From Mesosutterella multiformis (GTDB taxonomy: Bacteria; Pseudomonadota; Gammaproteobacteria; Burkholderiales; Burkholderiaceae_F), in contig NZ_BGZJ01000002.1 of NCBI RefSeq assembly GCF_003402575.1, positions 558,001-622,000 on the forward strand: DNA of 64,000 bases, given 5' to 3'. The notes beneath the pieces are model-generated. The model saw only the letters and a list, made by a program, of their open reading frames with translations. It searched no databases and was not told the DNA's origin. The translations under genes and the position numbers were made by a program. Numbering within the stretch: position 1 is the first letter of the stretch; each line of letters opens with the position of its first letter. Shown here one piece after another: positions 17,701 through 25,819 of the stretch.

Positions 17701-18549
17701 AACTTCGTTGCCGTCCGGGAGCTCGATCCGGCGTACGGGACGAAAGCGGTCCGGAAGACCACGCTGCCGCTGGTGTCGGGCCAGCACTACCGGGCGGCGC
17801 GGCTGGTGTCGGATCTCGCGGCCGGTGAAACCGTCACGCTTCGCCCGTACGAGATGCGGATTGATGACCCAAGAGCCCCAAGCCCTCACTGGACCGTGGA
17901 GTTTCCGGAGGAACGGCTTTACAAAACGCCTTCCGGCCGGTGGGCCGCGATTGAAAGCTTTCTGTCTGATGGCGAAAAGGTGAAAGCGCTCCTCAGAGCC
18001 GCGGTGCGCGGTGTCCGTGTACCCGACACGCTCACGGTGCTTCTCGATATCAAAAAGCTTTCGGGGCTGAATGACAGCAAGTTCCCGTCTGCCGTCGCCA
18101 TCCTGAAGGGAGCGGGGCTTCTTGAAAAGGGATCGGAGCCTGGCGGCGTCCCCGACGGCGTCACGCTTCTTTACCCGGGGACCGCGGAACAGGCGGAACT
18201 CGTGATCCGGACCTGCGTGATGTTCTTTGACATCATGAAGACGACCGCAATGATCCCGGCGGGGTCAGAGTTCGAGTCTTCTCCCTTCTTCCGCGGTGAG
18301 GAGGGAGCGAGAGACAAAAAGACGTCTTCAGACCTCCGTAAAAAACTGATCAAAGAAATGGAAAGTTATCTCAGAACCGGGAGCGACAGCCGGGAGGACG
18401 GTGCAGCCTTCAATGCCGCGGGGAAGGCGCTCGCGCTGGAGCTTTTGGCCCGGGCCGAGCGTCTGGAAGGGAAACCTGCCACAGACCTTTCTGAAGACTC
18501 GCCGGATGAAAGCCCTTATCTCCCCTTCACGACGGACTATATCGAATGA
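14785..18549 (+). CDS. recC: Exodeoxyribonuclease V gamma subunit RecC
   Basis: The protein is 1254 residues. RecC is the Chi-scanning and scaffold subunit of the RecBCD helicase-nuclease that processes double-strand breaks. The N-terminus HTFYSNSFEVLEKIFFQM, the IFGLSALPPLMLPFLYQQS segment, and PIRIPFPVMWSSVTRRF followed by ISSMDALRGIPFKAICVVGLD are typical RecC landmarks. GGAG lies 4 bases before the ATG. The stop overlaps the recB start by 4 bases (ATGA at 18546), and recD follows, giving the order C-B-D in one operon without an interposed ptrA. A slightly longer protein than the enterobacterial one; the sequence is strongly diverged but complete. Confidence 0.95.
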   Translation: MENENQRGPRFHTFYSNSFEVLEKIFFQMAERDRKRLAKDRNGSAFPGLFTPITVIVPSRAVGNRLSRGYASGSGEGISAGFNFELPGEWLTPFLGAQVGSLAQTPELEWLVWNRLLEDDFLNDPRSENVRHYLTDPLTGNPRAEDDTARMELAVRVSAAFAKYATYRFDWIYRWMTGEGIEHHRVPNLREERERVVFNEHPENAGWEEGLWRWLAEERGTDDRRWHGAGQLLRLAHRLAAPTLVSDDTAPLHIFGLSALPPLMLPFLYQQSYHRSVSLYLMNPSPEYWFDATGAEESGCPWLRRNAGQTRAIVDRLWKFTQASSAPVVEDDVGSPKETEPETHAMPFNPATPIQDAELLSSPEPPFIEADLARISGRPIDQRGTMLDRVHEAVLRNNTAFLEDLDPEELAEWTRPEVGMPSVRIASAPTLAREVEAAADWIYALKAEHPELTSSDFLIATPDLQTAAPVFDAVFSSLPKPIAYGIVGRSLFDSSGAAQAYIALGNFLCGTADINAFSSLISLPAIAENWGFGVEDLGTIRSWLDDAGFRLGISETHIRNLSKLPGNRYIDDGTGCEGTLMRALERLTLAAMAGDEESEQDAWLDVRPKSGGGFSTRVTSRPELFQALVRFADGLDAAERLIFELEDQGTDDWKPVLQMLLDQFFPKGKSWWAAPDLESLRTIVVREAETARDAALRSGRAQPIRIPFPVMWSSVTRRFKSGSVPARPTGAIAISSMDALRGIPFKAICVVGLDAASGFPGTVQLDEFDLMGLPGLKRRGDRDSRRDNRNIFFDLIMSARSWFSVFYAEGPEKERPLPPSEVVTDFRGFLADLEASRALATGTAARNTWDAEVPLARYSRRNFTKDAEAKHLLGSSVDAFDAIREGGGNAASVSFVGTGAALPGYLDLRLPVSDLGDFLSAPENFAMKLVGLRRDDDSGTTAAALGFPNDGLSMWAMRKDVSDAVARGETLENFVAVRELDPAYGTKAVRKTTLPLVSGQHYRAARLVSDLAAGETVTLRPYEMRIDDPRAPSPHWTVEFPEERLYKTPSGRWAAIESFLSDGEKVKALLRAAVRGVRVPDTLTVLLDIKKLSGLNDSKFPSAVAILKGAGLLEKGSEPGGVPDGVTLLYPGTAEQAELVIRTCVMFFDIMKTTAMIPAGSEFESSPFFRGEEGARDKKTSSDLRKKLIKEMESYLRTGSDSREDGAAFNAAGKALALELLARAERLEGKPATDLSEDSPDESPYLPFTTDYIE

Positions 18550-21500
18550 CAAACCCTGAATTCCGCTTTGATGAGACTCCGATCTCGCCCCTCATGTTTA
18601 TTGAGGCGAGCGCGGGAACGGGGAAAACGTACACGCTGCAGCGGCTTGTGCTTCGGTTCATTGTTGAGAAGTCGATCCCGATCGAGTCGTTCCTGATCGT
18701 GACCTACACCGAGGCGGCGACCGCCGAGCTCTCAGGCCGTGTGCGGGAGATTCTGGGGCGGGCGGTGCTCGGGCTTTCGCCCGGGAGTGAGTCGAAACTC
18801 ACGGAATCCGAACGGAAGGAATTCGGGAAGCTCCGCGATAAGTGGACGCATGACGGGATCACGCTTGAAGAGGCGCTCGACCGTGTGCGCCGGTCGCTTG
18901 AGGAATTTGACCGCTGCGCGATCTACACGATCCACAGTTTCTGCCGCAAGATGCTGGAATCCTGGGCGTTCTCGGGCGGCAACCCCTTTGAGGGGGAGAT
19001 CGGGGATGACGCCTCGGTCCAGGCTGCCGCGATCGACGAATTCAAGCGCCGGTATCTGAATGATCCGGCGTATTCGGACCCCGAGCTCGTGCGCCAGATC
19101 CTCGCGTTCGATATCGGGGGATTCCTTCGCTGGAAGCGGAGCCACCCGGAGGCCTCGGTGACGTTCCCGGACGCGGATCCGGCCCTGCAGCCGATGCTCG
19201 CCGACATGAGTGAGCATCTGGAGTCCCAGATCGTTGAGCGGAAGAACCGGCTATCCCTCATGTCGTTTGACGACATCCTGATCCGGATGGAAAAAACGGC
19301 GTACGAAAGCCTTGACTTCCGGAACCGCGTGCGGTCGCTCTATCAGGCGGTGCTGGTGGACGAGTTCCAGGACACCGATACGATCCAGTACCGGATCTTC
19401 AAGCGTCTCTTTATTGAGTCTGAGAAAGAAGGAGGACCGGCCTGCTTCGCGGTCTTCGTGGGTGACCCGAAGCAGTCGATCTATGGCTTCCGGGGTGCGG
19501 ATATCGGGACGTATCTGAAGGCGCGGGACGAAGCATCCGCGGTCCTCCCGCCTTATACCCTCTCAACCAACTATCGGACGACGCCGGCTGAGGTCGCCGC
19601 GGTGAACACCCTTTTCACGGATCCCGCCGGGAACTCACGGTTCCCGGGCGGCATCGGCTACAGCCCGGTGAAAAGCACCGCGAACCACTTCCCGCTGTTT
19701 GTCAGGGAACGAGGGAAGGTGAAGCCGCTCCCCGCGTTTGAACTCTGGAGCGGCCGCTGGGTGGAAGGGCCCGAGACGTCAGAAGTCTGGCCCCGCTGCG
19801 GCAGCGCGGCTGCTATGCGGGAAACGGACGGGTCGCTGATTGCCCGACGCATCGCCTGGCTCCTCGATCCGGCGCGTGAAGTCTATGTCGGGAACCGTCT
19901 CGCGGATCCGAAGAGGACGCTCTCCGAATCCCGGATCCGGGCGGGCGACATCGCGCTTCTCGTTAAGAACCATAAAGACGCGTACCCGGTCGAATCGAAA
20001 CTCGCGTCTCTCGGGATCCGGACACTGCATAAGAAACCGGAAGATGTTTTCGGGACGGATGAAGCGTACGAAATCCTTGCCGTGCTCCGCGCCGCCGCGA
20101 ATCCGGAGAGCCGCACCGCGGTGAATTCCGCCCGGGCGACCCGGATCTGCGGCCGGACTCTTCCCGATCTTATGGGGGACGGGGCGGATGACCTTTATCT
20201 CGCTGATCTCGAGAAATTCCGGACGATGGCGGATGACTATCAGAAGCGGGGGCTCTCCGCCGCTTTCACGAGGCTCTTCTCAGCGTTTGAGACCGTGCGC
20301 CAGAATCTGGGTCGGACCGGGGGCGAACGGAGCATCACGAACTGGGCCCATATCGCGGAGCTGCTTCACGCGGCGGACGAACGGATCCGGAATCTCGAAG
20401 GGCTGCTTCGCTGGTATGACCTCGAAGTCCAGCGGGTGAATGGTTCGAACCCGAAGCCGTCCGCTCCAGACGGGCGCGAGATCCGGGTGGAGAGTGATGA
20501 ATCGCTTGTTCGGGTTGTGACGATCCACTCATCGAAAGGCCTTGAATACCCGGTTGTGTTCCTTCCGGACTCGGGCAGTCTGAGCAACCGATTGCATAGG
20601 AAAAAGCCGATATCGTTTTTCCGGAATGGGGAGAGTGACTGGGAGGCGCTCTTCAATCCGAATGAGGACCGGCAGAGTGAAGCGAACGCGGAAGAGGATA
20701 ACGAACTCTACCGCCTCGCCTATGTGGCGGCGACCCGGGCGAGCGCGCTCCTCGTTCTTCCGATTCTCCCTAACTGCGCGAAGAAGAAGCTCCAGTGGAA
20801 TTTCAACATATCCGTCTGGACCGAGCTCCTCGGGCTGCCAGGGGGCAAGTTGTTCAAGGGAACGGGTATGAATGAGGCGCTCGAAACGTTCAGCGAGCGG
20901 CTGAAAACCGAGTCGCCATTCGCCTCCGGAACGCTGAAGGACGAGATGGCGGCGGAACTCCGGAAGGCGACGAGTGAAGTCGAGGATCCGGAGAAAAAGG
21001 CTCTGATGCTTGCCGCGGCCGATAGCATTGAAACGCTGACGCCGGAGGACACGGCAAAGGTCGTGAACGTGGAGTTTTACGCCGCGGACCCCGAGCTTCC
21101 GGATCCGATTGACCTCCGGGCGTCGCCGGACTCGGTGACCTCCGTTCTCACACCGCACCCGCTTTACCCCTCGTGGCATCTCACGAGCTACACGGGGCTT
21201 ACGCGGGGGCTGGAACTTGAGACCGACGACCTCGCGGACGAAGGTTACGACATCGTGGGGGACACCCGGGCGAAGAAAGACCCGGGGAAGAATTCCCCCG
21301 CGTTCCTCCGGGGCGGGAAGGACACCGGTGACGCGGTGCATGGGCTCTTGGAAGCCGCGGTGAACGCCGGGCTCCACCTCGACCCCGCGTTCCTCGAGGG
21401 GAAGAAAGCGGGGCAGGATCGGTTCCACGACCTCGTGACCCACTCGAGGTTCCTCACTCTTCTTTCTGACAAAGTCCCGGATTCGGTCGGCTCGGATGAC

Positions 21501-22172
21501 CCCGAGACCCGGGACGAGGTGAGATCGGACGCGGCGGAAGCCTGGCTCTTCGACCGGATCCGGGGGATCTTTATGTCGGGGTTCTCGAGCGACGGCTCGG
21601 TGTCTCTAAAGAATGCGCCGCTTGGGTGCGCGCTGCCTGAAGTCCCGTTCTCGATCCACGTCCGGAACCGGCGTCTCACGGCGGACCAGTTCTTCAGGAC
21701 GCTGGTTGCCGCGAACGCGAAGCTCCCATCTGACCGCCAGCTCCCGCTCGTCCCGGTCGCGGCGGCCGACGCGAAGCGGAGTCTCGCTGGGTACCTCGAA
21801 GGCCGTATCGACCTGATGTTTGAGGAAAAGGACTCGGGGCTCTTCTGGCTCGCGGACTGGAAGACTGATCAGCCAGGGGACGAACGCCGTGGGGCGGCGG
21901 AGGACTATAACCCGGCAGCCCTCATGACCCTCATGCGGGAAGAGAAGTACGGGTGGCAGGCGCTGATTTATCTTGTCGCCCTCAGGCGCTATCTCGGACA
22001 GGCGTTTGATGAGACGCCGGATGAGGCCCTGAACCGGATCGGAGGCATGGCTTACGTCTTTATCCGCGGCTACAGCGGGAAGACGCCGCCTGAGACTCCG
22101 CCTTCCATCCTTCTCAAACCCGACGCGTCGCTTGTGCGGCTCGCGGATACGCTGCTTTTCGGAGAGGACTGA
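18546..22172 (+). CDS. recB: Exodeoxyribonuclease V beta subunit RecB
   Basis: This 1208-residue protein is an SF1A 3'-5' helicase with a C-terminal nuclease. The Walker A is EASAGTGKTYT (residues 20-30), Walker B is LVDEFQDTD, and motif III is FVGDPKQSIYGFRGAD. Motif V/VI lies in VTIHSSKGLEYPVVFLP and YRLAYVAATRA. The nuclease domain carries the catalytic GRIDLMF and ADWKTD (about residues 1085-1110) with GWQALIYLVALRRYL after it, so the nuclease looks active. Translation is coupled to recC. Together with RecC and RecD it degrades linear DNA until Chi and loads RecA, and it also attacks phage DNA. Confidence 0.97.
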   Translation: MTNPEFRFDETPISPLMFIEASAGTGKTYTLQRLVLRFIVEKSIPIESFLIVTYTEAATAELSGRVREILGRAVLGLSPGSESKLTESERKEFGKLRDKWTHDGITLEEALDRVRRSLEEFDRCAIYTIHSFCRKMLESWAFSGGNPFEGEIGDDASVQAAAIDEFKRRYLNDPAYSDPELVRQILAFDIGGFLRWKRSHPEASVTFPDADPALQPMLADMSEHLESQIVERKNRLSLMSFDDILIRMEKTAYESLDFRNRVRSLYQAVLVDEFQDTDTIQYRIFKRLFIESEKEGGPACFAVFVGDPKQSIYGFRGADIGTYLKARDEASAVLPPYTLSTNYRTTPAEVAAVNTLFTDPAGNSRFPGGIGYSPVKSTANHFPLFVRERGKVKPLPAFELWSGRWVEGPETSEVWPRCGSAAAMRETDGSLIARRIAWLLDPAREVYVGNRLADPKRTLSESRIRAGDIALLVKNHKDAYPVESKLASLGIRTLHKKPEDVFGTDEAYEILAVLRAAANPESRTAVNSARATRICGRTLPDLMGDGADDLYLADLEKFRTMADDYQKRGLSAAFTRLFSAFETVRQNLGRTGGERSITNWAHIAELLHAADERIRNLEGLLRWYDLEVQRVNGSNPKPSAPDGREIRVESDESLVRVVTIHSSKGLEYPVVFLPDSGSLSNRLHRKKPISFFRNGESDWEALFNPNEDRQSEANAEEDNELYRLAYVAATRASALLVLPILPNCAKKKLQWNFNISVWTELLGLPGGKLFKGTGMNEALETFSERLKTESPFASGTLKDEMAAELRKATSEVEDPEKKALMLAAADSIETLTPEDTAKVVNVEFYAADPELPDPIDLRASPDSVTSVLTPHPLYPSWHLTSYTGLTRGLELETDDLADEGYDIVGDTRAKKDPGKNSPAFLRGGKDTGDAVHGLLEAAVNAGLHLDPAFLEGKKAGQDRFHDLVTHSRFLTLLSDKVPDSVGSDDPETRDEVRSDAAEAWLFDRIRGIFMSGFSSDGSVSLKNAPLGCALPEVPFSIHVRNRRLTADQFFRTLVAANAKLPSDRQLPLVPVAAADAKRSLAGYLEGRIDLMFEEKDSGLFWLADWKTDQPGDERRGAAEDYNPAALMTLMREEKYGWQALIYLVALRRYLGQAFDETPDEALNRIGGMAYVFIRGYSGKTPPETPPSILLKPDASLVRLADTLLFGED

Positions 22173-22176
22173 CACC

Positions 22177-24090
22177 ATGGCGCTTGATAAAGAAACCGAT
22201 CTGGAAGCGGGATTCCGGGGAGAGGCGAAACTCCTCATCGCCGCGATGAAGCGAAACGGGGAGCTTCCCGAGAACGCGGAAGCGGCGCTGCTGCAAACCA
22301 TGGCCGCGTTCGCCGCGGTGGAAGAGAACCGGGAGACGAGCGGCTCGGTCTGCGTGAGCTTTGATGACTGGGAGAAGGCGGGCGTATTGTCAGCTGACGC
22401 CCTGACCGACATTCTGACGGCATCCGGCGCGGCGGTCCCGATGGAAACCGCGTCCGGGAACCTCGCCGCGGCTCCGGGGACGCCTCTTTTCTTCGCTCCC
22501 TTCGTGATTGATGAACCGGGGGAGCGGCTCTATGTTCAGCGGCGGTTCGCGGAAGAGATGCGTCTCGCGCGCGCCGTGATCGACTACACAGGAAGCGCAA
22601 CTGACGACCCGGGTGAAGGAGCGGAAGACGCTCTGGAGAAATTCCGCGAGGCGGATGAGAGAACCGGGCGGATGGATCCGGACCACGATGAAGCCGTGGA
22701 TCTCGCGCTCCGCCATCGGCTCACCGTCATCACGGGCGGCCCCGGCACCGGAAAAACCACGGTGGTCGCCCGGATTCTTGCTTCCCTCCTCGCGGATAAC
22801 GAGAGACTCGTGATCGCGGGCGCTGCGCCGACCGGAAAGGCGGCCTCAAACCTCGATGAATCGATCCTTGGCGCGATCCGCTGGATGGAGTCGGACCCCG
22901 AGCTCGAGGATTACGCGGAGATGCTGTACGAAGCGAAAATCCAATCAAAAACGCTGCACCGCCTGATTCTGGAACCGGTGAACGGAAAGAGGCTCTCGCG
23001 CGACTACCCGCTCCCCGCGGACGTCCTCGTGGTGGATGAGTGTTCGATGATGGATATTGACCTCGCGGACCGGCTTTTCTCGATCCTCGATCCCCGCCGC
23101 ACGCGGCTCATCCTCTTAGGGGACAAGGATCAGCTGTCGGCCGTGGGGCCGGGCGCTGTGTTCTCAGACCTCTCGGACGGTGACGGGGCGCTCTCCCCCT
23201 GGATCAGCGCCTTTACGTCAAGCCACCGCTTTTCGATGACCTCCAACATCTACCGTCTCTCCCGTGCGATTACGCCTGAGGACGGGAGCCGCGCGAAGGT
23301 CTCCCGGATCCTTGAGATTCTGAGGCAGGGCGCGGTGACGGACGCCGATAACCCGATCGTGTGGCATGAGGAGCAGAAGCTGCGTTACGGCGCTCTCGTG
23401 ACGGAAGAACTCGCCGCGTGGCTCGAGCGGGAATTCAGTTTCCTCCTCAAGCCCGGTGCCGCGGATCACTTCCCCGCGGTTCCCTCAGGCGACCCGGAGG
23501 ACGATAAGGCGCTTGCGGCCTTCTGGACCATGGCGGACGCCGTTCGGGTGCTCGCCGCGATCCACGCAGGCACAAACGGCACGGACGCCGTGAACGAGTG
23601 GATGGAGACCCGCGTGAAGCGGGCCGTAAAGGCCGACCCCCTCGCGGTCCACTACCCGGGGCGCTTCATCATGGTGCGGCGGAACGACACCGCGCTTGGG
23701 CTCGCGAATGGCGACGTCGCGGTGGAGCTGCCGGGTGAAGCGGGCGGCATCGTCGCGTGGTTTGGAAACCGCCGTAAGGCGCTTCCCGCCGCGCTCCTTC
23801 CGGAACACGAAACCGCCTACGCGATCACGATTCATAAGAGCCAGGGGTCTTCGTACCCGAGGCTTGCCGTAACGCTTCCCGACGGAAACGAAGGCGCGGG
23901 GTCCCGCGAACTTCTCTACACCGCGGTGACCCGGCTCTCAAACGGCCGCGAGAAGAAAGGGGAACTCACGCTCTTCGCGACTGAAAAAGCCGTGAAGCGC
24001 GCGGTCATGCATGAGGTGAAACGAAGCGGCGGACTCGCGTCGCGGCTTAACGATTTCCTCCTTCTGAAATACAAATACATAGCCGGCTAA
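22177..24090 (+). CDS. recD: Exodeoxyribonuclease V alpha subunit RecD
   Basis: The protein is 637 residues from ATG 22177, which has GGAGAGG upstream; the ORF is open further 5' but that part overlaps recB. It is an SF1B 5'-3' helicase. The Walker A is ITGGPGTGKTTVV (about residue 184), Walker B VVDECSMMDIDLADRLF, motif III LILLGDKDQLSAVGPG, motif V AYAITIHKSQGSSYPRL, and motif VI ELLYTAVTRLSNGR. The N-terminal domain that contacts RecC is present. It ends the operon, with a terminator at 24185. Confidence 0.96.
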   Translation: MALDKETDLEAGFRGEAKLLIAAMKRNGELPENAEAALLQTMAAFAAVEENRETSGSVCVSFDDWEKAGVLSADALTDILTASGAAVPMETASGNLAAAPGTPLFFAPFVIDEPGERLYVQRRFAEEMRLARAVIDYTGSATDDPGEGAEDALEKFREADERTGRMDPDHDEAVDLALRHRLTVITGGPGTGKTTVVARILASLLADNERLVIAGAAPTGKAASNLDESILGAIRWMESDPELEDYAEMLYEAKIQSKTLHRLILEPVNGKRLSRDYPLPADVLVVDECSMMDIDLADRLFSILDPRRTRLILLGDKDQLSAVGPGAVFSDLSDGDGALSPWISAFTSSHRFSMTSNIYRLSRAITPEDGSRAKVSRILEILRQGAVTDADNPIVWHEEQKLRYGALVTEELAAWLEREFSFLLKPGAADHFPAVPSGDPEDDKALAAFWTMADAVRVLAAIHAGTNGTDAVNEWMETRVKRAVKADPLAVHYPGRFIMVRRNDTALGLANGDVAVELPGEAGGIVAWFGNRRKALPAALLPEHETAYAITIHKSQGSSYPRLAVTLPDGNEGAGSRELLYTAVTRLSNGREKKGELTLFATEKAVKRAVMHEVKRSGGLASRLNDFLLLKYKYIAG

Positions 24091-24521
24091 GCGCCCTGTT
24101 TTGTGATACAGCCATTTTGAGAGCGGAAACTATTTAGCCGGCTCATGAATCCAAAGGCCTAAGTTGTTTTTCTTAGTTTAGATCAAACCCTTCAGGGGAA
24201 ACCCGGAAGGGTTTTCTTTTGCGGTATACCGTAGTCTGAAGCGGGCGCGAAAGCCTCCTGGTACTGATTTTTGTGTCCCGGAATTCACTATTTACCGTGT
24301 CGCTATAAATATTGAATCAGCGTTGACAGATATAACAGCGGTTGTCGTTTTGTTTTACGGGATGAAATTCAAATACGATATAAATCAATTAGATAATCGT
24401 AAACAAGGGAACATAACAACCGGGTTAACAAGGTTGTAAAATTTAGTCAATGTGGATATTCTGTACATTACGATCTATGTAAATTATTTTAGGGGTTCGA
24501 TTTCCGTGTAGCTTTTTTTGG
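24091..24521. other. AT-rich intergenic region between recD and IS30 copy 1
   Basis: Besides the recD terminator it holds AT-rich DNA with a TTGACA near 24325 but no well-spaced -10. It may include the original upstream region of the autotransporter gene, now separated from it by IS30 copy 1. No ORF is supported. Confidence 0.4.
24185..24220 (+). terminator. Intrinsic terminator of recCBD
   Basis: AAACCCTTC (24185-24193) pairs with GAAGGGTTT (24206-24214), followed by TCTTTT. Confidence 0.85.
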
Positions 24522-25628
24522 GGCGAATTATCACTTCAAGTGCAAAGCCTGAGAAAAGAATAGTGGCCCATAAAGCTTCCATAATAGAGATTGTCAAGAT
24601 AACTATAGAGGGAGCTCATGAGCCACTATTATCATCTTACTCTTCGGGACAGAGTATTTATTTCGGCTTTAACGATTTCAGGCAAATCCCTGTCTGAAAT
24701 TGCATGTGCGATTGGGAAAAATGTTTCTACGATCTCCCGCGAACTGAAGCGAAACAAGGCTGTATCGGCCCAGGATGGGGCTTCAGCTGCCTATGATCCC
24801 TGTGCCGCGCAGGCCCGATATCAGAGACAGAGAAAGCATTGCGGAAAGAGAAACATTCTGAAGTCTGACTCGTTGCTGACAAGGATTGTCTCAAATCTGC
24901 TGGTTAAGAAATTCTGGTCTCCGGAGCAGATTCAATACCGTCTCAGAAAGGAGCTGCCGAATCTAAGGATCAGCGCCACGACAATCTACCGAGGAATCAA
25001 TTCTGGCTTTCTGGATCGCTTTGTGGATGGCCGAAAGATGTCCCGACACCTGCGACACCACGGTAAAACGCGTCACCGTAAAGGCATGACCGAGAGGCGA
25101 GGAAAGATCCAGATCACTCACAGCATTGAAGAGCGACCCCTGGAAGCTCAGAACAGATCTTGCCTGGGGGATTGGGAAGGCGATACCGTCATCGGAAAAA
25201 AGGGCGGAGCCTGCCTCACGACTCTGGTCGATAGGAAGTCCGGCTTTCTCTGTGGCGGGAAAACCGCTTCCAAGACTGCGGCCGATGTGTCTGCCGTAAT
25301 TGAGAAATCTCTGTCAGATAAGGATCTGCGTACGATTACCGTAGATCGCGGAAAAGAATTTTCCTGGGCTGAAAAACTGGAGAAAGATCTCAGAACCAAA
25401 GTGTATTTCTGCTTGCCTCATCATCCATGGGAGAAAGGAAGTAATGAAAATACAAACGGACTTCTTAGAGACTTTTTCCCAAAAGGAATGAGTATCGATA
25501 AAATTTCTCAGGCAGAAGTTCAGAAACGGTTCAATGCTCTGAATTTCAGACCCAGAAAACGTCTCAATTGGAAGTGTCCGGCTGAAGTCTTTTATTCAGT
25601 AACTTTGCACTTGATTTGATAATTCACC
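24522..25628 (+). mobile_element. IS30-family element, copy 1 (1107 bp)
   Basis: The left end is GGCGAATTATCACTTCAAG and the right end, read inward, is GGTGAATTATCAAATCAAG. These ends recur at five other sites in the window. The insertion is flanked by a 2-bp duplication GG (24520-24521 and 25629-25630). It sits about 190 bp upstream of the first autotransporter gene. Its sequence shares two diagnostic codons with copy 2 (Tyr at transposase residue 5 and Cys in NRSCLGDW). Confidence 0.95.
24618..25619 (+). CDS. IS30-family transposase (copy 1)
   Basis: This 333-residue DDE transposase has an N-terminal helix-turn-helix (SLSEIACAIGKNVSTISREL) for end binding. The catalytic triad is in the rve-like core: Asp in LGDWEGDTVIG, Asp in TVDRGKEF, and Glu in KGSNENTNGLLRDFFPKG. 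AGGGAG lies a few bases before the ATG. Length and motifs indicate a complete, probably active enzyme that cuts and pastes the element, typically through circular intermediates in this family. Confidence 0.95.
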   Translation: MSHYYHLTLRDRVFISALTISGKSLSEIACAIGKNVSTISRELKRNKAVSAQDGASAAYDPCAAQARYQRQRKHCGKRNILKSDSLLTRIVSNLLVKKFWSPEQIQYRLRKELPNLRISATTIYRGINSGFLDRFVDGRKMSRHLRHHGKTRHRKGMTERRGKIQITHSIEERPLEAQNRSCLGDWEGDTVIGKKGGACLTTLVDRKSGFLCGGKTASKTAADVSAVIEKSLSDKDLRTITVDRGKEFSWAEKLEKDLRTKVYFCLPHHPWEKGSNENTNGLLRDFFPKGMSIDKISQAEVQKRFNALNFRPRKRLNWKCPAEVFYSVTLHLI

Positions 25629-25819
25629 GGAAAAAAGTGAGTTTTCCGGGGAAAACGGCGGAAGGTCGGTCGTCTTCCGACTCCCGGAACGAAACACGGA
25701 GTCCGTCGCGCCCCTGAATAGGTCGGCAGTGAATCAAACGTACCAGAGGCGGTACCTGTGTTTTGTCACGAACAGTCTCCGACGTCCGCTGTCGGACCGT
25801 GAGGAAAGGAGAACTGTCA